Source of the DNA: Vicugna pacos
Taxonomy: Eukaryota; Chordata; Mammalia; Artiodactyla; Camelidae
NCBI RefSeq assembly: GCF_048564905.1
Contig: NC_133005.1
Coordinates: 9,117,001-9,181,000 of the forward strand
Direction: 5' to 3'
Length of the DNA: 64,000 nucleotides
This document shows, one piece after another, positions 23,266-36,574 of the stretch. Position numbers and translations under genes: made by a program. Under the pieces are notes generated by a model. It was not told the origin of the DNA and made no database searches. It saw only the letters and a list, made by a program, of their open reading frames with translations. The first letter of the stretch is position 1; each line of letters opens with the position of its first letter.

Positions 23266-24339
23266 CAGAGAAAGATAAGAGCCACCAGGGAAAGAATGAG
23301 GACACTGGTGCCGAAGACCCATTCAAAGAGAGGTGACGGGGCAGTGGACTCACTTCCCCAGCAACTGCAGGAACTGGAGGCCACTTTTCTGAGGAAATGA
23401 TACCCGGACATGTCCATGCATGAAGAAATCGCAGTGTGGACCAACATTACGGAAGCCCGAGTCCAGATTTGGTTCAAGAATTGAGGGGCCAAATGGAGAA
23501 ACTGACAGTGCAACCCGAAGTCTAGGGTGTGCAAGAATGGCTTTGGGCCGCAGTTGAACCGGCTTACGCAGCCTTACGACGACATGTCCCCGGGCTATTC
23601 ATACAACCCCTGGGCCTCCAAGGGCCTCACGTCGGCCTCCCAGCCCACAAAGAGCTTCCGTTTCTTCAGCTCGATGAACACCCAGCCCCTGTCATCGCGG
23701 GGCACGCTATCCCCGCCCATCTCCATCTCATCCATGAGCATGTCATCCAGCCTAGTGCCCTCAGCAACGATGGTCTTCCCAGGCTCCAGCCTCAACAGCC
23801 TGAGTAACTTGAACAACCTGAGCACCCCGTCGCTGGATTCCGCGGTGCTGATGCCCTCTCTCCTTACGCGCTGTCGACCCCTCTGGACGTTTATAGGGAC
23901 ACGTGTAACCCAAGCCTGGCCAGCCTGAGACGGAAAGCAAAGCAGCGCTCCAGCTTGGGCCCCGCCAGCATGCAGAGCCTGGTGCTCACCAGCACAGCCT
24001 GCACCGGCCCCTGGGAGCCGCACCTGCTGTGCCCGGACCCTAGGGCCCCGCAGGAGGGGGCAGACCTACCCTGGAAAGACTAGGGGTTACCCTAGAAGGT
24101 CGTGCGCGCTAAAGAAAGGGAGAGAAAGAGAAGACAGAAAAGGAAGCCACCGAATTAAAGAAAGCTCTTGATTTCAAAGGAATTTCCACAAATTTGACGT
24201 CTTTCACTAAAAGTATTTCCACCTGTTGCAAGGACATACGCAAATGTTTGACTGGATATGCCATTTTAACATTACTATAAGCTTGTTATTTTTTAAGTTT
24301 AGCATCGTTAACATTAAAATGACTGAAAGGCTGTGTATA

Positions 24340-24374
<35 letters not shown>

Positions 24375-24777
24375 CAAAATGTCAAACTAATTTTATAAAA
24401 AAGCAGTTGTTAGTAATATCACAACAGTGTTTTTAGAGTTTAGGGTTTAAAATAAAACATGTTATATAGAAGCAATTAGGATTTTTTGCTTGCGAGCAAA
24501 GGAATGTATATACTAAATGCCACACTGCATGTTTCTAACACACTATTATTATTAAAAAAAAGTGTGAATATCAGTTTTAGAATAGTTTCTCTGGTGAATG
24601 AAATGGTGTTTCTGAAACTGCTATGCACAACCTATCCTGTGTATATCATTTCGTACAATATTATTGCTTTACTTTTCAGCAAATATGAAAAAATTTGGTT
24701 TATTTCATGGGAGTAAAATATACTACATGCAAAAAAACCAAAAACCAAAAACAAACAAACAAAAAAGAAAACCCAAA
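23266..24777 (+). pseudogene. PITX2 processed pseudogene, 5'-truncated, with target-site duplication
   Basis: Retrocopy of PITX2, a paired-type homeodomain factor. It starts just before the homeodomain (KDKSHQGKNEDTGAEDP in frame), covers the homeodomain (QQLQELEATF DNA at 23,365-23,400, QIWFKN region near 23,465) and continues into the C-terminal region: [34 protein letters not shown] and [14 protein letters not shown]. The OAR motif follows, with [13 protein letters not shown] visible near 23,920. Stops and frameshifts break the frame several times. A PITX2-type 3' UTR, including a (TA)n stretch, extends to an A-rich tail at 24,731-24,777. AAAAGGACTTG flanks it at 23,255-23,265 and 24,778-24,788. 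PITX2 fits better than PITX1 or PITX3 because of the [10 protein letters not shown] and NGFGPQ segments. Confidence 0.95.
24335..24374. repeat. (TA)n tract within the PITX2 3' UTR copy
   Basis: About 40 bp of TA dinucleotides with a single TACATA interruption. Confidence 0.95.
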
Positions 24778-24782
24778 AAAAG

Positions 24783-25003
24783 GACTTGATATGTTTTTCT
24801 GTTAAGAACCAAGTAATAAATACTTTAGATTTTGTGAACTGCACAGATTCTGCTGAAAGTATTCAACTCTGTCATTTTAGTGCAAAAGCAGCCATAGAAA
24901 ATTGGTAAACTAATGGCTGTGAATGAGATCCAATACAACTTTATTTACAAAATCTGTGGAGTCTAGATTTGGCCTGAGTGGTCGTTTGCTGACTCGTGTT
25001 CTA
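24783..25003 (+). mobile_element. hAT-Charlie non-autonomous DNA transposon (probably MER3)
   Basis: GTGCAAAAGCAGCCATAGAA, AATACAACTTTATTTACAAA, ATTTGGCCTGAGTGG and a closing GTTTGCTGAC match, in order, a roughly 210-bp hAT-Charlie element I recall as MER3. It lies immediately right of the PITX2 copy's target-site duplication, so the retrocopy landed at or near its left end. Confidence 0.7.
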
Positions 25004-25281
25004 GAGGATACTACCATCCTAGAGGTGACCATCAGCCTGAACTTCCTGACCTCCCCCAAGTCAAAGCAGAATATGGGAAAATAAATGACCAAATATTCCT
25101 CTGGTTTCCGTTATGTGCCAGGAACTGTGCCAGGGGTGCTACTAACCATCCTGCAGTGCAGGCACAGGGCTCTGTGACAAAGACTTAGCTGGGTCATGAT
25201 GTCAGTGTTGCTGAGGATGAGCCCCTCCCTACTCCTTGCTGGAGAATATGGTCCCAAACCTGGCAGTGTCAGTGTCAACTG

Positions 25282-25402
25282 AATGTGTGTTAGAAATGGA
25301 GACTCTCAGGCTCCACCCAAGACCTCCTGAATTAGCACCTGCATTTTAACAAGCCCCATAGATGAATGTCTATACACATTGAAGTTTGATGCACACTGGT
25401 CC
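25282..25402 (-). mobile_element. MER5A-like hAT-Charlie fragment
   Basis: TTAGAAATGGAGACTCTCAG, CTCCACCCAAGACCTCCTGA and ATTTTAACAAGCCCCATAG follow the MER5A order in reverse orientation. Confidence 0.65.
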
Positions 25403-26999
25403 AGCCCAGCATAAGTAAAACAAACCCCTTAAAGACAGGCACATTAGGAAAATTAGCATTGGAATGGTTAAAAACCTGCTCACCTGGTTAAGATTTGAGA
25501 AAGAACTTGAAGCCGTCTTTCTAATTCAGAAGATACACTCTGTCTGCTGTACCAAATTACCTCTGTGATCAATATCTAAACAAAAAGTCTTTTAATCACT
25601 GAAATTTTCACTAGAGTTAAAATAGTATACACCTGAGATTTCATGCATAATTTTATATATGTATTCAATAACTTTACATATATTAATGGACACCTACCGT
25701 ATGTGCCATTTTCTATTCCAGTAACAATAAATGGTAGATCTTGTTCTCACTGGGAAAATACCCTTGATATTTCAGAAATCAATGATCATTATTTGTATAA
25801 TGACTGACTATATAATCTTAAGTGCTGCCCATTACAAAGAAGTGGAAAAATCAAAGTTAGAGTCAGATAGATTCAAATTCAAATCCTAACATAGTGGTAA
25901 TGATCAATGCATTTAACTCCTCTGGGTTGGGGCTACTCATCATAGACTATTATTTTAAAGACCCAATTAGAGAATAGTGATCAGATATCTCTTTCTGAAT
26001 GTCCTCATGTGGACTGAATTGCCTGCTCCTGGAGGAAAATAATGATTTAAAAGACTCAACTCATAGTAAAGGAGCAACTTCTCCCCAAGAGTTTAATTTT
26101 AAAAGATAATGCTCTACCTGTCCCCTCCCCTAACCAGCCCTGTCCAAGGGAAAGTACAATGGGGAACCCTTATGTCTAAGGGATGACTTTGTCATGCAAA
26201 ACGTTTTTTGAAATCACCATTTACCTTACAGCAGTGCTTGACACACTGAGACGCAGTTCACAATGACACAAGATACATTCTGGAGAACAGGCATTAGTGG
26301 GAACTTTTATAAAGCTAGCATTAACAAAAAGAAGAGGCAAATCACTTCTTGTATCTCTGTATAGCTGGGGAGATAAATTCTAGAACCAGGGTATTCTGTT
26401 GCTCATGCTGTGGGTTGTTTCAGGAAGGGGAGAAATTTTGCTTCTATGTAGCTCTGTTCTCATGGAACAAATCTGAAGGCAACTTTGCCAGTGAAGAAAA
26501 AACCGGGGTACTTGGACACCAGCAGTCTGTGTTTAGATGCCAGCTTTTTGCAAGAACTGTATAGTAAAGCCAAATTCAGGAGACCCTTAGGCCTGGAGAA
26601 TATTGAAGCTTCAGCCAGAGCAAGTGATTGGTCTTATGAAAAGTTCAGTACAAGTGTGGCCCCCTCCAGCCAGATGTGTGGGGGTGTTCAGACCCCTGAT
26701 ACCTCATTGCCTAGGATCTCCAAGTTAGTTACCAGAGGTAATTTAGAGAATTAAATTTGTTGCATCACAGACATAGTTTCAAGCATCAGATGCATGGCAT
26801 CTGAGCCAATGTTGTACAAGATACCTTCAAAAATCTTACACCACCACTGAATAAGCAAGTATTTCTTTCACTGCCACACACAGCCTTCAGGCTGTCTGTG
26901 TACAAGAGGCTGTAATCTGAACAAGGGCAACTTATGAGCCCACTCAGTTACTACTGTTCACTTTAGAAAAATACAGTGAGGGAGTGTTTATTTACTTAT

Positions 27000-27085
27000 T
27001 CATTCACTTATAAACCAAATATCTTCCCAAATATTTACAATGCCATGCATGGAAATAGCCACTGGGGATACAAAGGTAGACAAAA
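27000..27085 (-). mobile_element. L2 LINE 3'-end fragment
   Basis: TTCATTCACTTATAAACCAA, then ATGCATGGAAATAGCCACTG and GGGATACAAAGGTAGAC, is the L2 3' end in reverse. Confidence 0.55.
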
Positions 27086-30000
27086 CATCTCTGATTATGA
27101 AGTAAAAAAGTTTAACATGCATGGCATATATATCTGGAGGTCAAACTGAACATGAATTAAAGTATTGTTTGAAAATCAGTAGACCTTAGACCCCATCAAA
27201 GAACATAAGCATTAGTATATATTAAAATTTTATAGCATATTTGGCTGTTTAAATTAAGTTTCAGTGGTATATGGTGGCCCTAAAACTAGATAGAACAGCA
27301 TATACCTATTTAGCGCTCTTTCTATCCATCTCTTCAAGGAATGTGTAATACATTTTATTAAATCAGTCCTAAATATCTTGATTACTGATTATGTTTTCAG
27401 TAATGCCATATTTTGAGTTAGTTTTCAGTTTTATATTACCAGAATTCTACTAATATAAGATAATATAAGACTTTCTGGTAGAATAAATGGTATCATTTCT
27501 TAAGGGTCAACAATTAATTCAGTTGCCCAGTAAACAAAACGATTACCAGTTGTCCCGTTCTCTTTTTAGAGACCTCATTGGAAGTCCTTCAGCTCTACAT
27601 TACGGTCAGCCTGTGGACTGAGGCCATATATTCCATATGGAACAGCAGGCGACATTCAGCTCCATTGAAATCAGAACCCATATAGTTCAGGCTCAAAGTA
27701 CTTCTTTGGTTGAAAAAAAATAGTCCATTGATTAAAACATAAGTTTGAAAACAATATAATTCTTTGCACATGTTACTGAAACATAGTGAAGGGGATATGC
27801 AGTCCTCATTTGAAAATCTCATTCTTTTTGCATTTATTTCTTTTACTCCTGGTGCCTTTTTCTTCATGACTTCCCCCCACCCCCCCAAAAATAGTCCTAA
27901 TTAGCTCTAGGCCATGTACATCTTAACTTTATATTGGTCTCTCTCTCTCTTTTTTACTACTCTACTATAATTTTATTTCCCTTCCCCTACTTTCTCAATG
28001 TTTTGTACCTCTGTTTAAAAGGAAAATGAAAGATACAGTTAGCAATGATAGAAAATGACTGGATGGGAGTCGGGGTAGGTGGAAGGATAAAGGAGGCAAA
28101 TTTGAGCCTAGTCTGGATGTCAGAGGAAGAAAGACGGGGGCCACTCATGGATACTACTGGTCCACAATAGAACATGTATTTTTAAAGGCTTTTAGAAATG
28201 TTTGCATTTGACGAAGGATTTTAGAAATAGCATTGGACAAATGTTTGATAGCATTTAAAATTTACAGGTGTGGCTGAATGACTAATAAAACTCTGTAAAT
28301 TTTTCTCAGTTCACTGCTGGTTGGTTTGAAATTTTTCCAGTTCATATTAAATGATTGTTGCTCTGACTTTTGCTATCATCAGACTTTCTACCACCCAAGC
28401 TTCAGGGTACTTATTTAGATGAGGGGGAAAACCTTGCAAAATGGATCAAGGAATAACTACACAACAGGTTTGCCTTGAGCGACAATGCAGAAATTGTCTG
28501 GTCACCAGGGCAGGCTACACTGAATCAGCCTCAGAGGGTCATCATTCCTAAAACCTGGCAAACTGGTTACCTACTATGTTCATTCTCCAGCATATAACAG
28601 CATTGCAGTGGCCTAGGACTATCGTGATTTCATTGACCAGGTGGTAGTTTATCACTGGGAGATGTTTGTATTTAGCTGTAAAATCTTTGTGAAGCTTAGT
28701 ACACAGCTCTTCCAGTAGACATACACACACAGAGACATACTTTCTGGGTTCAGAAGATTGTCCAGGCTCAGGTCCATATTCTACCAAGACTGATCTCTTT
28801 TTCCTTCCTATGCCTCCTGATACTTAGTCTTGATAAAGATCCTCCCTCTTTCAATCCAGAATCTACCATATTATTTTGTGTTGGGCTGTATAACACTTCT
28901 TGCTCAGGAAAACACCATATTTCTGTTGTATGAAATGTCCTGCATACATATCTGTCACTCTTACCCTAAATTCTCAATATTAATCCATCTTTGAATTATT
29001 GGGGATTATCTCAATTTCTTGGGCAACAGTAGGTACTTTAAAAATACTGATTGAACTGAGCAGAACTGAATTACAAAGAAGAGTCCATGGACACTTTTTC
29101 TTCCATACTGGCTAATAAAAAATAGGAATAGATTTTTAGTATTCTTCCTAATAATTTGTAGACTTTGTGGAGGAGCAGGTACATATGTAATAGACTATAA
29201 TCAAAGTGACAAGCACTGAAATACAGATTTGAAACTATAAACCATGTTCACTGCGCTGAGAATAGAGAATGATTCACATTGGGAAGCAGATGTAAGAATG
29301 TTTTATGATGAAAAGGACATTTGCAACGGGCCTTGAAGCCCCAGCTGACCTTTGTCAGGCTGAGAGGGTGGGTGGTGGAGGTGGGATGTGTGGGAAGAGA
29401 GTGTTTGAGAGAGGAGGTGGTTTGAGGGGCATGAACACATTAATGAACATGCTGTGAGGAGATAGTAACAATCTCAGAGTGCTTCTGTTTGAATTGAATT
29501 AGATGATGCACCCTGAATGATTCACAGCAACTGGGGCAGAAGAGGGGTTGGGAATTGTTGAATGAGTCTATGTGTTAAATCACAAGTTTTGCTTTCTCAT
29601 ATCCTCCTCTCTATCCTGGTGGTAATTTTTCAGTATTTAATGAAGGACCACTGATGTTCCCTATATACCCAGCTTTTAAAACCCTGTCAAGTTGAATCCT
29701 CTTAAAACCAGAAAATGTGTGGCAAATCACAAAGGCTACTCTTAAATAATACAGGGTTTGAAGCATGGGGCTGAATTGGAATATAACTCCTTGTTAAAAA
29801 CTAGAGCATTGGAATATCTGGGATTTCAGCAAAAAGGAAGAGTCTGTCTTGTAGGCAAAAATAGATTTAACAATAAGACAGATTTGGGGAGAAAACTTTT
29901 ATTAGTAAGTATAAGTTGACCCTAAAGAAGTGTTTTTTTTTTTCAGGCTAGATACTTAAATTGCATTATTCAAATGTCTCTAATAAGAGAAAATTTATTT

Positions 30001-30600
30001 TAGTCTTTAGCTTCTTAACCTTTGAATTTTAAGGGATAAAGCACAGTGAAGTTTAGAGACAGAGCATTTTTGTTCAGGTGTTTCATTTACCATATGCTGT
30101 CCCCATGTATGTCTCAGTCTTACTGAGGTAACTGAATCCTCAGTGAAGAGAGAGACTTCGTATATTTCTCTCTGATCCTTACCATCTAAACTTATGCATC
30201 AGAATGAAAAGATTACGCAGCTAGTGGCATCACTCAGCTCTCTTAATTCTGATGCCTTTAAAGGCCCAGGGTACATGCTGTAATAGAGTTCATCTCTTTT
30301 CAGTCAGTTTACATAATTCTACTCAGTGTCCTTGGAAAATAAAGTGCCTTTTTATGTGGATTTAAATGTGCACTCAGAATAGAAAATTGCATGTGTGCTC
30401 TGTGGGAATAAATACCGTCCTGCAGTTTAGTGCATTTTTGTTACTCTTCTCCCCACGTAAGTACAAACATTCATTCGATTTTAAAAATGTCCCTCCATAA
30501 ATGGCTTTTTTACCTGTAGTGTAGACACAGGCAAGAACTGAATAAAAAGATTTCTCCACAAAACATTGTTTATTCAGAGGCAGTAAGGTGTACAGCTAGT

Positions 30601-30623
30601 TTGTTGTTGTTGTTGTTGTTGTT
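30601..30623 (+). repeat. (TTG)n microsatellite
   Basis: About seven perfect TTG units. Confidence 0.95.
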
Positions 30624-31247
30624 AACCAAGCTGACTTACGAGAATTTTCTTTTTATTCCAGCTCCATGAACCTCATGGAAATACTTCACTTGGTGCACAG
30701 AAAAATTCTGGTTTCATACTTGAAAGAATTTTATCAAATATTTATAAACAAATACGGTTATTCTTGCTGTAAGTGCACAGATCATTAACACACACGCACA
30801 CACTTTTACTCCTCACACATCCTGATCTAGCATCAAAAGCTATTTCACATGAATTATCCCAGAGGACATCTGTTTGTGCAATAACCTTTGCACAAGCTCC
30901 TTTCAAATTAATGATAAATATATACTTTATAGCAACAGGCATACCCCCCAAAATAAAATAAAATAGAATTAAATTAAATTAAGTTAAATTAATAAGTGTA
31001 TACCTGTCAGGTATTTTCTAATTAACCACCTCGATATAGTCACCTGGTTAAAAATTAGTTGATGAGAGGGCAAGGCCATTCCAAGTTTATGCATGAGTGA
31101 AACCTAACAAATTCAATTGTTGATGAAATGAATGGTTGATAATATGAGAAAACAGTGATGTTTGAATAAGACTAAAGACATCAAAAATGCTTGAATATGT
31201 GTACATATAGCTTATGTTATTGTCACCTACTCACATCCTCTAGGTCA

Positions 31248-31427
31248 TCAGTTCTTCAAATCCAGTCTCAAGACCCCAGGCTCGGCATCAGGTAGGAATT
31301 TATGAAAATGCAAGTCCTCGGACTCCACCAGAGACCTACTGAATAAGAAGCTCTGGGTGCAGGCCCCGCCGTCTACTGTGGTTCCCTCATGTAGCTCTGA
31401 GGTGCTCTAACATCTGAGAGCCACTGC
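31248..31427 (-). mobile_element. MER5A (hAT-Charlie DNA transposon)
   Basis: About 180 bp covering most of the family: GGCATCAGGTAGGAATTTAT, AAATGCAAGTCCTCGGACTC, AGAGACCTACTGAATAAGAA, and the end GAGAGCCACTG. Confidence 0.75.
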
Positions 31428-31584
31428 TTTAGCCCATAGAGAGCACTGAATAGAGCTCCCATACAAAGCAGTCATTCAGAGGACTTTCTGTGATCACCTC
31501 TTTGACAATTACTTGAACCCAAATCCCTGCTTAGTGTCTGTTTTTGGGGCAACCCAAATTAAGACAATGAGCTTACATTATGTC

Positions 31585-31585
<1 letters not shown>

Positions 31586-31616
<31 letters not shown>
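31586..31616 (+). repeat. (CA)n microsatellite
   Basis: About 15 perfect CA units. Confidence 0.97.
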
Positions 31617-31619
<3 letters not shown>

Positions 31620-31689
31620 TAGTCCTAACAACATGGTCTCACAGTAGACATTACTTTGAATTAAAATATATTTTCACATTTGTTTTCCT

Positions 31690-31820
31690 TATTTGAATAA
31701 AGAGTGAGTCTTTTAAGGGCAGAGGATAGCAGGTGTAATATTTTTTAAAATATCTGCTGGGCCTAGGGAAGTGTCTGGCAAACAGTAGTTGTTCAAGGAC
31801 TGTTTGTGAAATAAATGTAT
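31690..31820 (+). mobile_element. L2 LINE 3'-end fragment
   Basis: GTCTTTTAAGGGCAGAGG, GGGAAGTGTCTGGCAAACAG, TAGTTGTTCAAGGACTG and AATGTATAAATGGATGA match the L2 3' terminus. Confidence 0.65.
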
Positions 31821-34800
31821 AAATGGATGAAGTTGATGATTTTAAAAATATTTGTATTAATATTGATGATAAGAAGTATATCAAAAGTTATAGCTGAATC
31901 AAGAAATGCTTAGAGTTGCTGGCACACAGCTGTGAAGCCCCAAGTTAGTTACGCACAGCCTAATAAGAAACATATATAATCATAGTGCCATTTAAGATTA
32001 TGTAAACTGTTTCTGAGAATTGACAGTGAACTGTGTGTGTAGAAGGACACGTGTCATCTGGTTTCAAGTTATTTATTGCTGTGTTTGAAAGCTAATGATT
32101 TGTATTCATATTGGAACATTTGTTGCTACAAACATAAATGTTTGAAGTATCTAAAAAGTTATTTTTCACATAAGAACTGAGATTTCAAGGTTAGAATACT
32201 TTATTCCCATAGAGAGAAGACATAAATGAAAATGTTACCAAACTTCCAGTCTGGATGAAGGTCATGACAACATTACTGTGTAAAATAAAGAAAAAAAAAA
32301 GTATTTTGTCTAAATGGAACTGTCCCCATTGTGAGAAGCTATTTATTTCTGCCATACAGTCTATGTGGCAGAAATCTCCACTTGCTGCCTACTAGTTTTT
32401 AATTTTATAACTTTAAATCGGTATAGTAATTTATAGCTTGTGTCCACAATATCGCTCAGAAAGACATATATTAAGAAGAAAATTATTATTATCTGTATTT
32501 CTTCCCTTGCATCAATTTCCCCTTGGTTATTGTAAGCATCAAAGGGAAATACGTGGGCAGTATAATTGACATACTTAATACTTTCCAGCAATACTGTATA
32601 TTGTATTTGAAATAGACCAGGGAACTTATGAAGCAATTGCTTGCAGAGCTCCACCAAATATATTTTTAAGTATACAAAATAAATTGAAACAATTCTTTCT
32701 AATGAAGCTTGGGAAGGCACAAGTTTCACTTATTCCAAAGATAATATCCTAGACCATGATCTAGAGTTCTTTCATGAAGAATAAAGAAGCCAACAAAATT
32801 CCCTATTTGGTTTGGATTAAATTAATTCCCCACTGTTTTCTCTGTCTCCAGCTCTTTTGCACCTTTGCACCATCTTCCATCCTTCTCTTCTTTTTTCTTT
32901 TTACTTGTCTTCCTTACACCCTAGTTAGAATAAATGTCTGTTTACTGCATGGAATCCCCTTCATTGTCATTCCACCAGCAGAGCAGTTTCCATCTTATCC
33001 TAGATCCTGGAAATGACCTTGCCCTTGTTTAAAGAACCATGGGGGACTTATTATGAGAGTACAGCTTTAACATTCTCACCATAACAACAACAGCAAACTG
33101 GTAATTATGTGAGGTAAAGAAAGTGTTACCTAACCTTGCTGTGTTAAAAATTTCTCAATACAAACATATATCAAATTATCACACTGTACACATTGAACTT
33201 GCAATGTTATATATGTTATATCCCTATAAAGCTTGAAAAAAGTTATACTTTTAAAAACAAACAAAAGCTGTGGAATTCCAATCTTCCATTTCCTTTTTGG
33301 TGATTCTTCTAACCAAGATTAGAATATCCAGATTATATTTATTTTCTGTGATAATCATAGCATATGGTTCTATGTTACTTCAGAAATACTAAATAACAAA
33401 GAAAATCTCATAACTTCAGGATGAAAGCTGAATCCCTTCAGTAACAGGATTGTTAGGCAGAGATTTTTGCAAAGCAAGAAAAAAGGCAAGTAGCAATTTT
33501 CTTAACTTCTCATTTGCTGGCACAGTTTTTTTTTTTTTAATTGGAGAGTATCAAGTATCTAGAATTCTTTGGCTTATCAACTGGAGGGTTATGTTTTTCC
33601 AATTTTGCACTTGCTATAAAAGATCATATTTTGAGCTCAAAACTGAGCTGTTAAGTTTTGGGGTGATGCATACTCTGAATTATTCATTTTTCCTTCAACG
33701 CAGAACCACTGAGGAAAACTATACCAAAAGATTGCAGTTAAAAAAGACAAAACTTATCTTCCCCTGGAAAAGAAACAATGTGGGAAAAACATTTCCCCTT
33801 TGGTGGAGTTACTGCAAGTTAAATGCAAAAATCTCCACATGCAGTTGGTGATGTTTTTTGCCAAAAAAAAAAAAAAAAAAAAAGGAAAACTATCAAGTCA
33901 CTCAATTGAGTAAAAGAACAAACACGACAATAAAATAAGTGGCAGACTTACTAAGCACTTTTGGAATCTGGAGGTTAGAAATGTTACAGGTGAATATCCA
34001 AATGGTAAGAAAATAAATCTCAGGAGACTGGCAGATGAGTCAATAAAGTAGCAGAGGATGAATCAATGATTAACAATTTAATCATCAGTTAATGGACCTT
34101 CTGATTAAGAGTCACAATTTCTTTAAGTAATGTAACAGACATGTCAAATTCAAAGCAGTGGGGATAGATATCAGAATCAGAGTAAAAGTGTGTCCACTAG
34201 CTGCAAAGAAACAGCGAGATGTTGCATTGTGAAAGGGCTTGGACTACAAAGGGATTTCTATAATAATTGTTCATGGTATGAAATAATTTTTGTTGTTGTT
34301 TCATTTGTTTGTTTCATTTTCTTTGAACTCTTCTTCTGGTGGAGACATTGATAGAAAACAAAGTTTGGACTTAAGCTCTTTGCTAAAAAAGGGGCTTTAT
34401 GGCTTTATTGTTTTTTAGTTAAAAAAAAAGTTTGTGAGTGTGATCGGTCTCTGGAGGAACTGGAAAGGGCAGCTATAAAATAACTTTATTCAGTTTATAT
34501 CTAAAAGAAAATTAGTGGAAACTTCTGAATAACTTATTAGGGAATGAGTAGATATTACTGTGCTTTAGTTAATCTGATCTTGAATAAATGTGCAAATTTC
34601 ATTAGCATTTTGGACATTTTCAAAATTTCTTAAAAACCATGTATACAATTATTACGCTTTAAGAAATTACGGTCTCCAGCAACTAAGAGCTCTCTGGACC
34701 CCAAAGAACAATTGATAAATAACTATATTTGCAACAACTATGAAGCCCAACAAAAATCAACCTTAATTAGGTTTTTATGGAATTCCAGAATACAATTTAT

Positions 34801-35079
34801 TTTCTGAGTAAACAGAGCACATTTTCATATGTTTGGCAGTTTATTATTCTAGTTACCTTTTAGTTTTTCAATTTTATTTTATTAAGCTATGGTATTTTTA
34901 TCCTCCAAAACAATCACTTCCTTTCCTAAGGTACATCCCCAGAAGCAATTACTACTTTCACTTTGACTCATTAACCTCTTCCCCTTCCTCTTTGCTCCCA
35001 AGTGGAGGAGGACTCCCACCCCCTCATACAGCATAATACAAATATCACAATACATTTCTGTTGATTTCTTCACCATATT
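31821..35079. other. Intergenic DNA, no gene seen
   Basis: About 3.3 kb of AT-rich sequence. A 21-base A run at 33,863-33,883 could be the tail of an unrecognised retro-insertion; the 133-codon frame before it (33,450-33,851) has no recognisable domain. Confidence 0.5.
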
Positions 35080-35715
35080 TTTAAATTAAAATAATAGACT
35101 TTCTTTTCAGAGACTTTAGCAAAATATAATGTAAAGTATAGAGATTTCCCATATAATCACTGTCCCCCTCACATGTGTATCTTCTCCCATTATCAACATT
35201 CCCCGCCATAGTGGTGTATTTGTTGCAATTGATAAATCTACATTGATGCATCATTATCACTCAATATCCATAGTTTACATTAGGGGTCACTCTTGGTGTA
35301 GTACATGCTATGAATTTGAACAAATATATATTGACAAGTATCCATTATTGCATTATTATAAAAAGTAGTTTGATGGCTCTAAAAATTCTCTATGGTCCAC
35401 CTACTCTTCCCTCTACTCCCCATAAGTCATGGTAACCACTCATCTTTTTTGTTGTCTCCATATTTTTGCCTTTTTCAGAGTATCATGTAATTAAAATCAT
35501 ACAGTTTGTAGCTTTTTCTGATTGATTTATTTCACTTAGTACTATGCACTGAAGTTTCCTCCATAACATTACATGGCTTGATAGCTTTTTTAAAGTGCTG
35601 AATGATATTCCATTGTTTGGATTTACCAGTTTTCCCATTCTCATAGTGAAGGCTATTTTTGTCACTTTGAAGTCTGGCAGTTATGAATAAAGCTGATAGA
35701 AACATATATATGCAA

Positions 35716-36574
35716 GATCATTCAGATGACTAAAATGTCTTCCTTGTATAGATTTTGTCTTTGTCCTTGTTCCTAGCTCACAGCTCCCAAAAGATGGGAA
35801 CTCCTTTTGTGATAATATTTGATCTCTTGTCCTCAGTTCCTGAAAAGGCTTCAGAGCCATAAAGGTGAAATGGGTGTCTTGTTCATAACCAGCACCCTTC
35901 AATCACAAATAAATTTATGTAAATGAGGTGACTTTTTGAAAACTCTTAAAGATGGGGGGTTGGTTGCTAGGGGAACAAACTACAAGTAGAGGGTTGGAAC
36001 TTTCAGTCCTACTCCCTGATTTCTGGGTAGGGAGAGGGGCTGGAAATGGAATCAATCATCAATAGCCAATTATTTAATCAATAGTGCCTGTGTAACAAAA
36101 CCTCCATGAACACTCCAAAGTAGGGGGTTAGGAAAGCTTCCAGGTTGGGAAACCGGAAGGCGTCCATTACCACCACGCTATGTGGGCCCCAAACTCCATG
36201 AGGACAGAAGCTCCTTTGTTCTCTTCATCTCGCTATTGATTTTTATTCTTTAATTTTTCTTTGTAATAAACCAGTCATCTAATGAATTTCCTGAGTTCTG
36301 TGAGCCACTCTAGCAAATTAAACACAAGGAGTGGAGGGGTCATGGGACCCTCCAATCAGGGGCACAAGTGAAAATAGCAGCTAGTTGTTGGCATCTAAAG
36401 TGGAGGAAGGTCTGGTGGGTCTGTGCTCTTAACCAGTGGAATCTGAGGCTATCTCTTGATAGGTAGTCAGAAATGAGTTGAATTGTAGGACATCTAGCTG
36501 GGATAGAGTTGCTTGTAAACTCACACACACACACACACACACCCCCCGGAAATTGAGGTACAGAACACTTTTAG
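35716..36574 (+). mobile_element. LTR-like fossil nested in the old L1
   Basis: Interrupts the antisense L1, which resumes at about 36,575. It has an AATAAACCAG signal near 36,264, then CTGAGTTCTGTGAGCCACTC and further sequence typical of an old mammalian LTR, ending in a CA microsatellite. I cannot name the family. No coding region is visible and the ends are approximate. Confidence 0.45.
36522..36542 (+). repeat. (CA)n microsatellite
   Basis: About ten CA units followed by a short C run. Confidence 0.95.

Larger units (their letters stand above)
25403..31247. other. Long quiet intergenic stretch
   Basis: About 5.8 kb of AT-rich unique-looking DNA without a credible gene. L2 remnants are at about 25,655-25,745 and 27,000-27,085, with a weak L2-like block near 29,170-29,560. 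There is a C-rich run near 27,872-27,888 and a GTT microsatellite at 30,601-30,623. Open frames of 60-97 codons here show no domains. Confidence 0.5.

Noticed and set aside
23595-24023. Minus-strand 142-codon frame
   Set aside because: Antisense shadow of the GC-rich PITX2 retrocopy.
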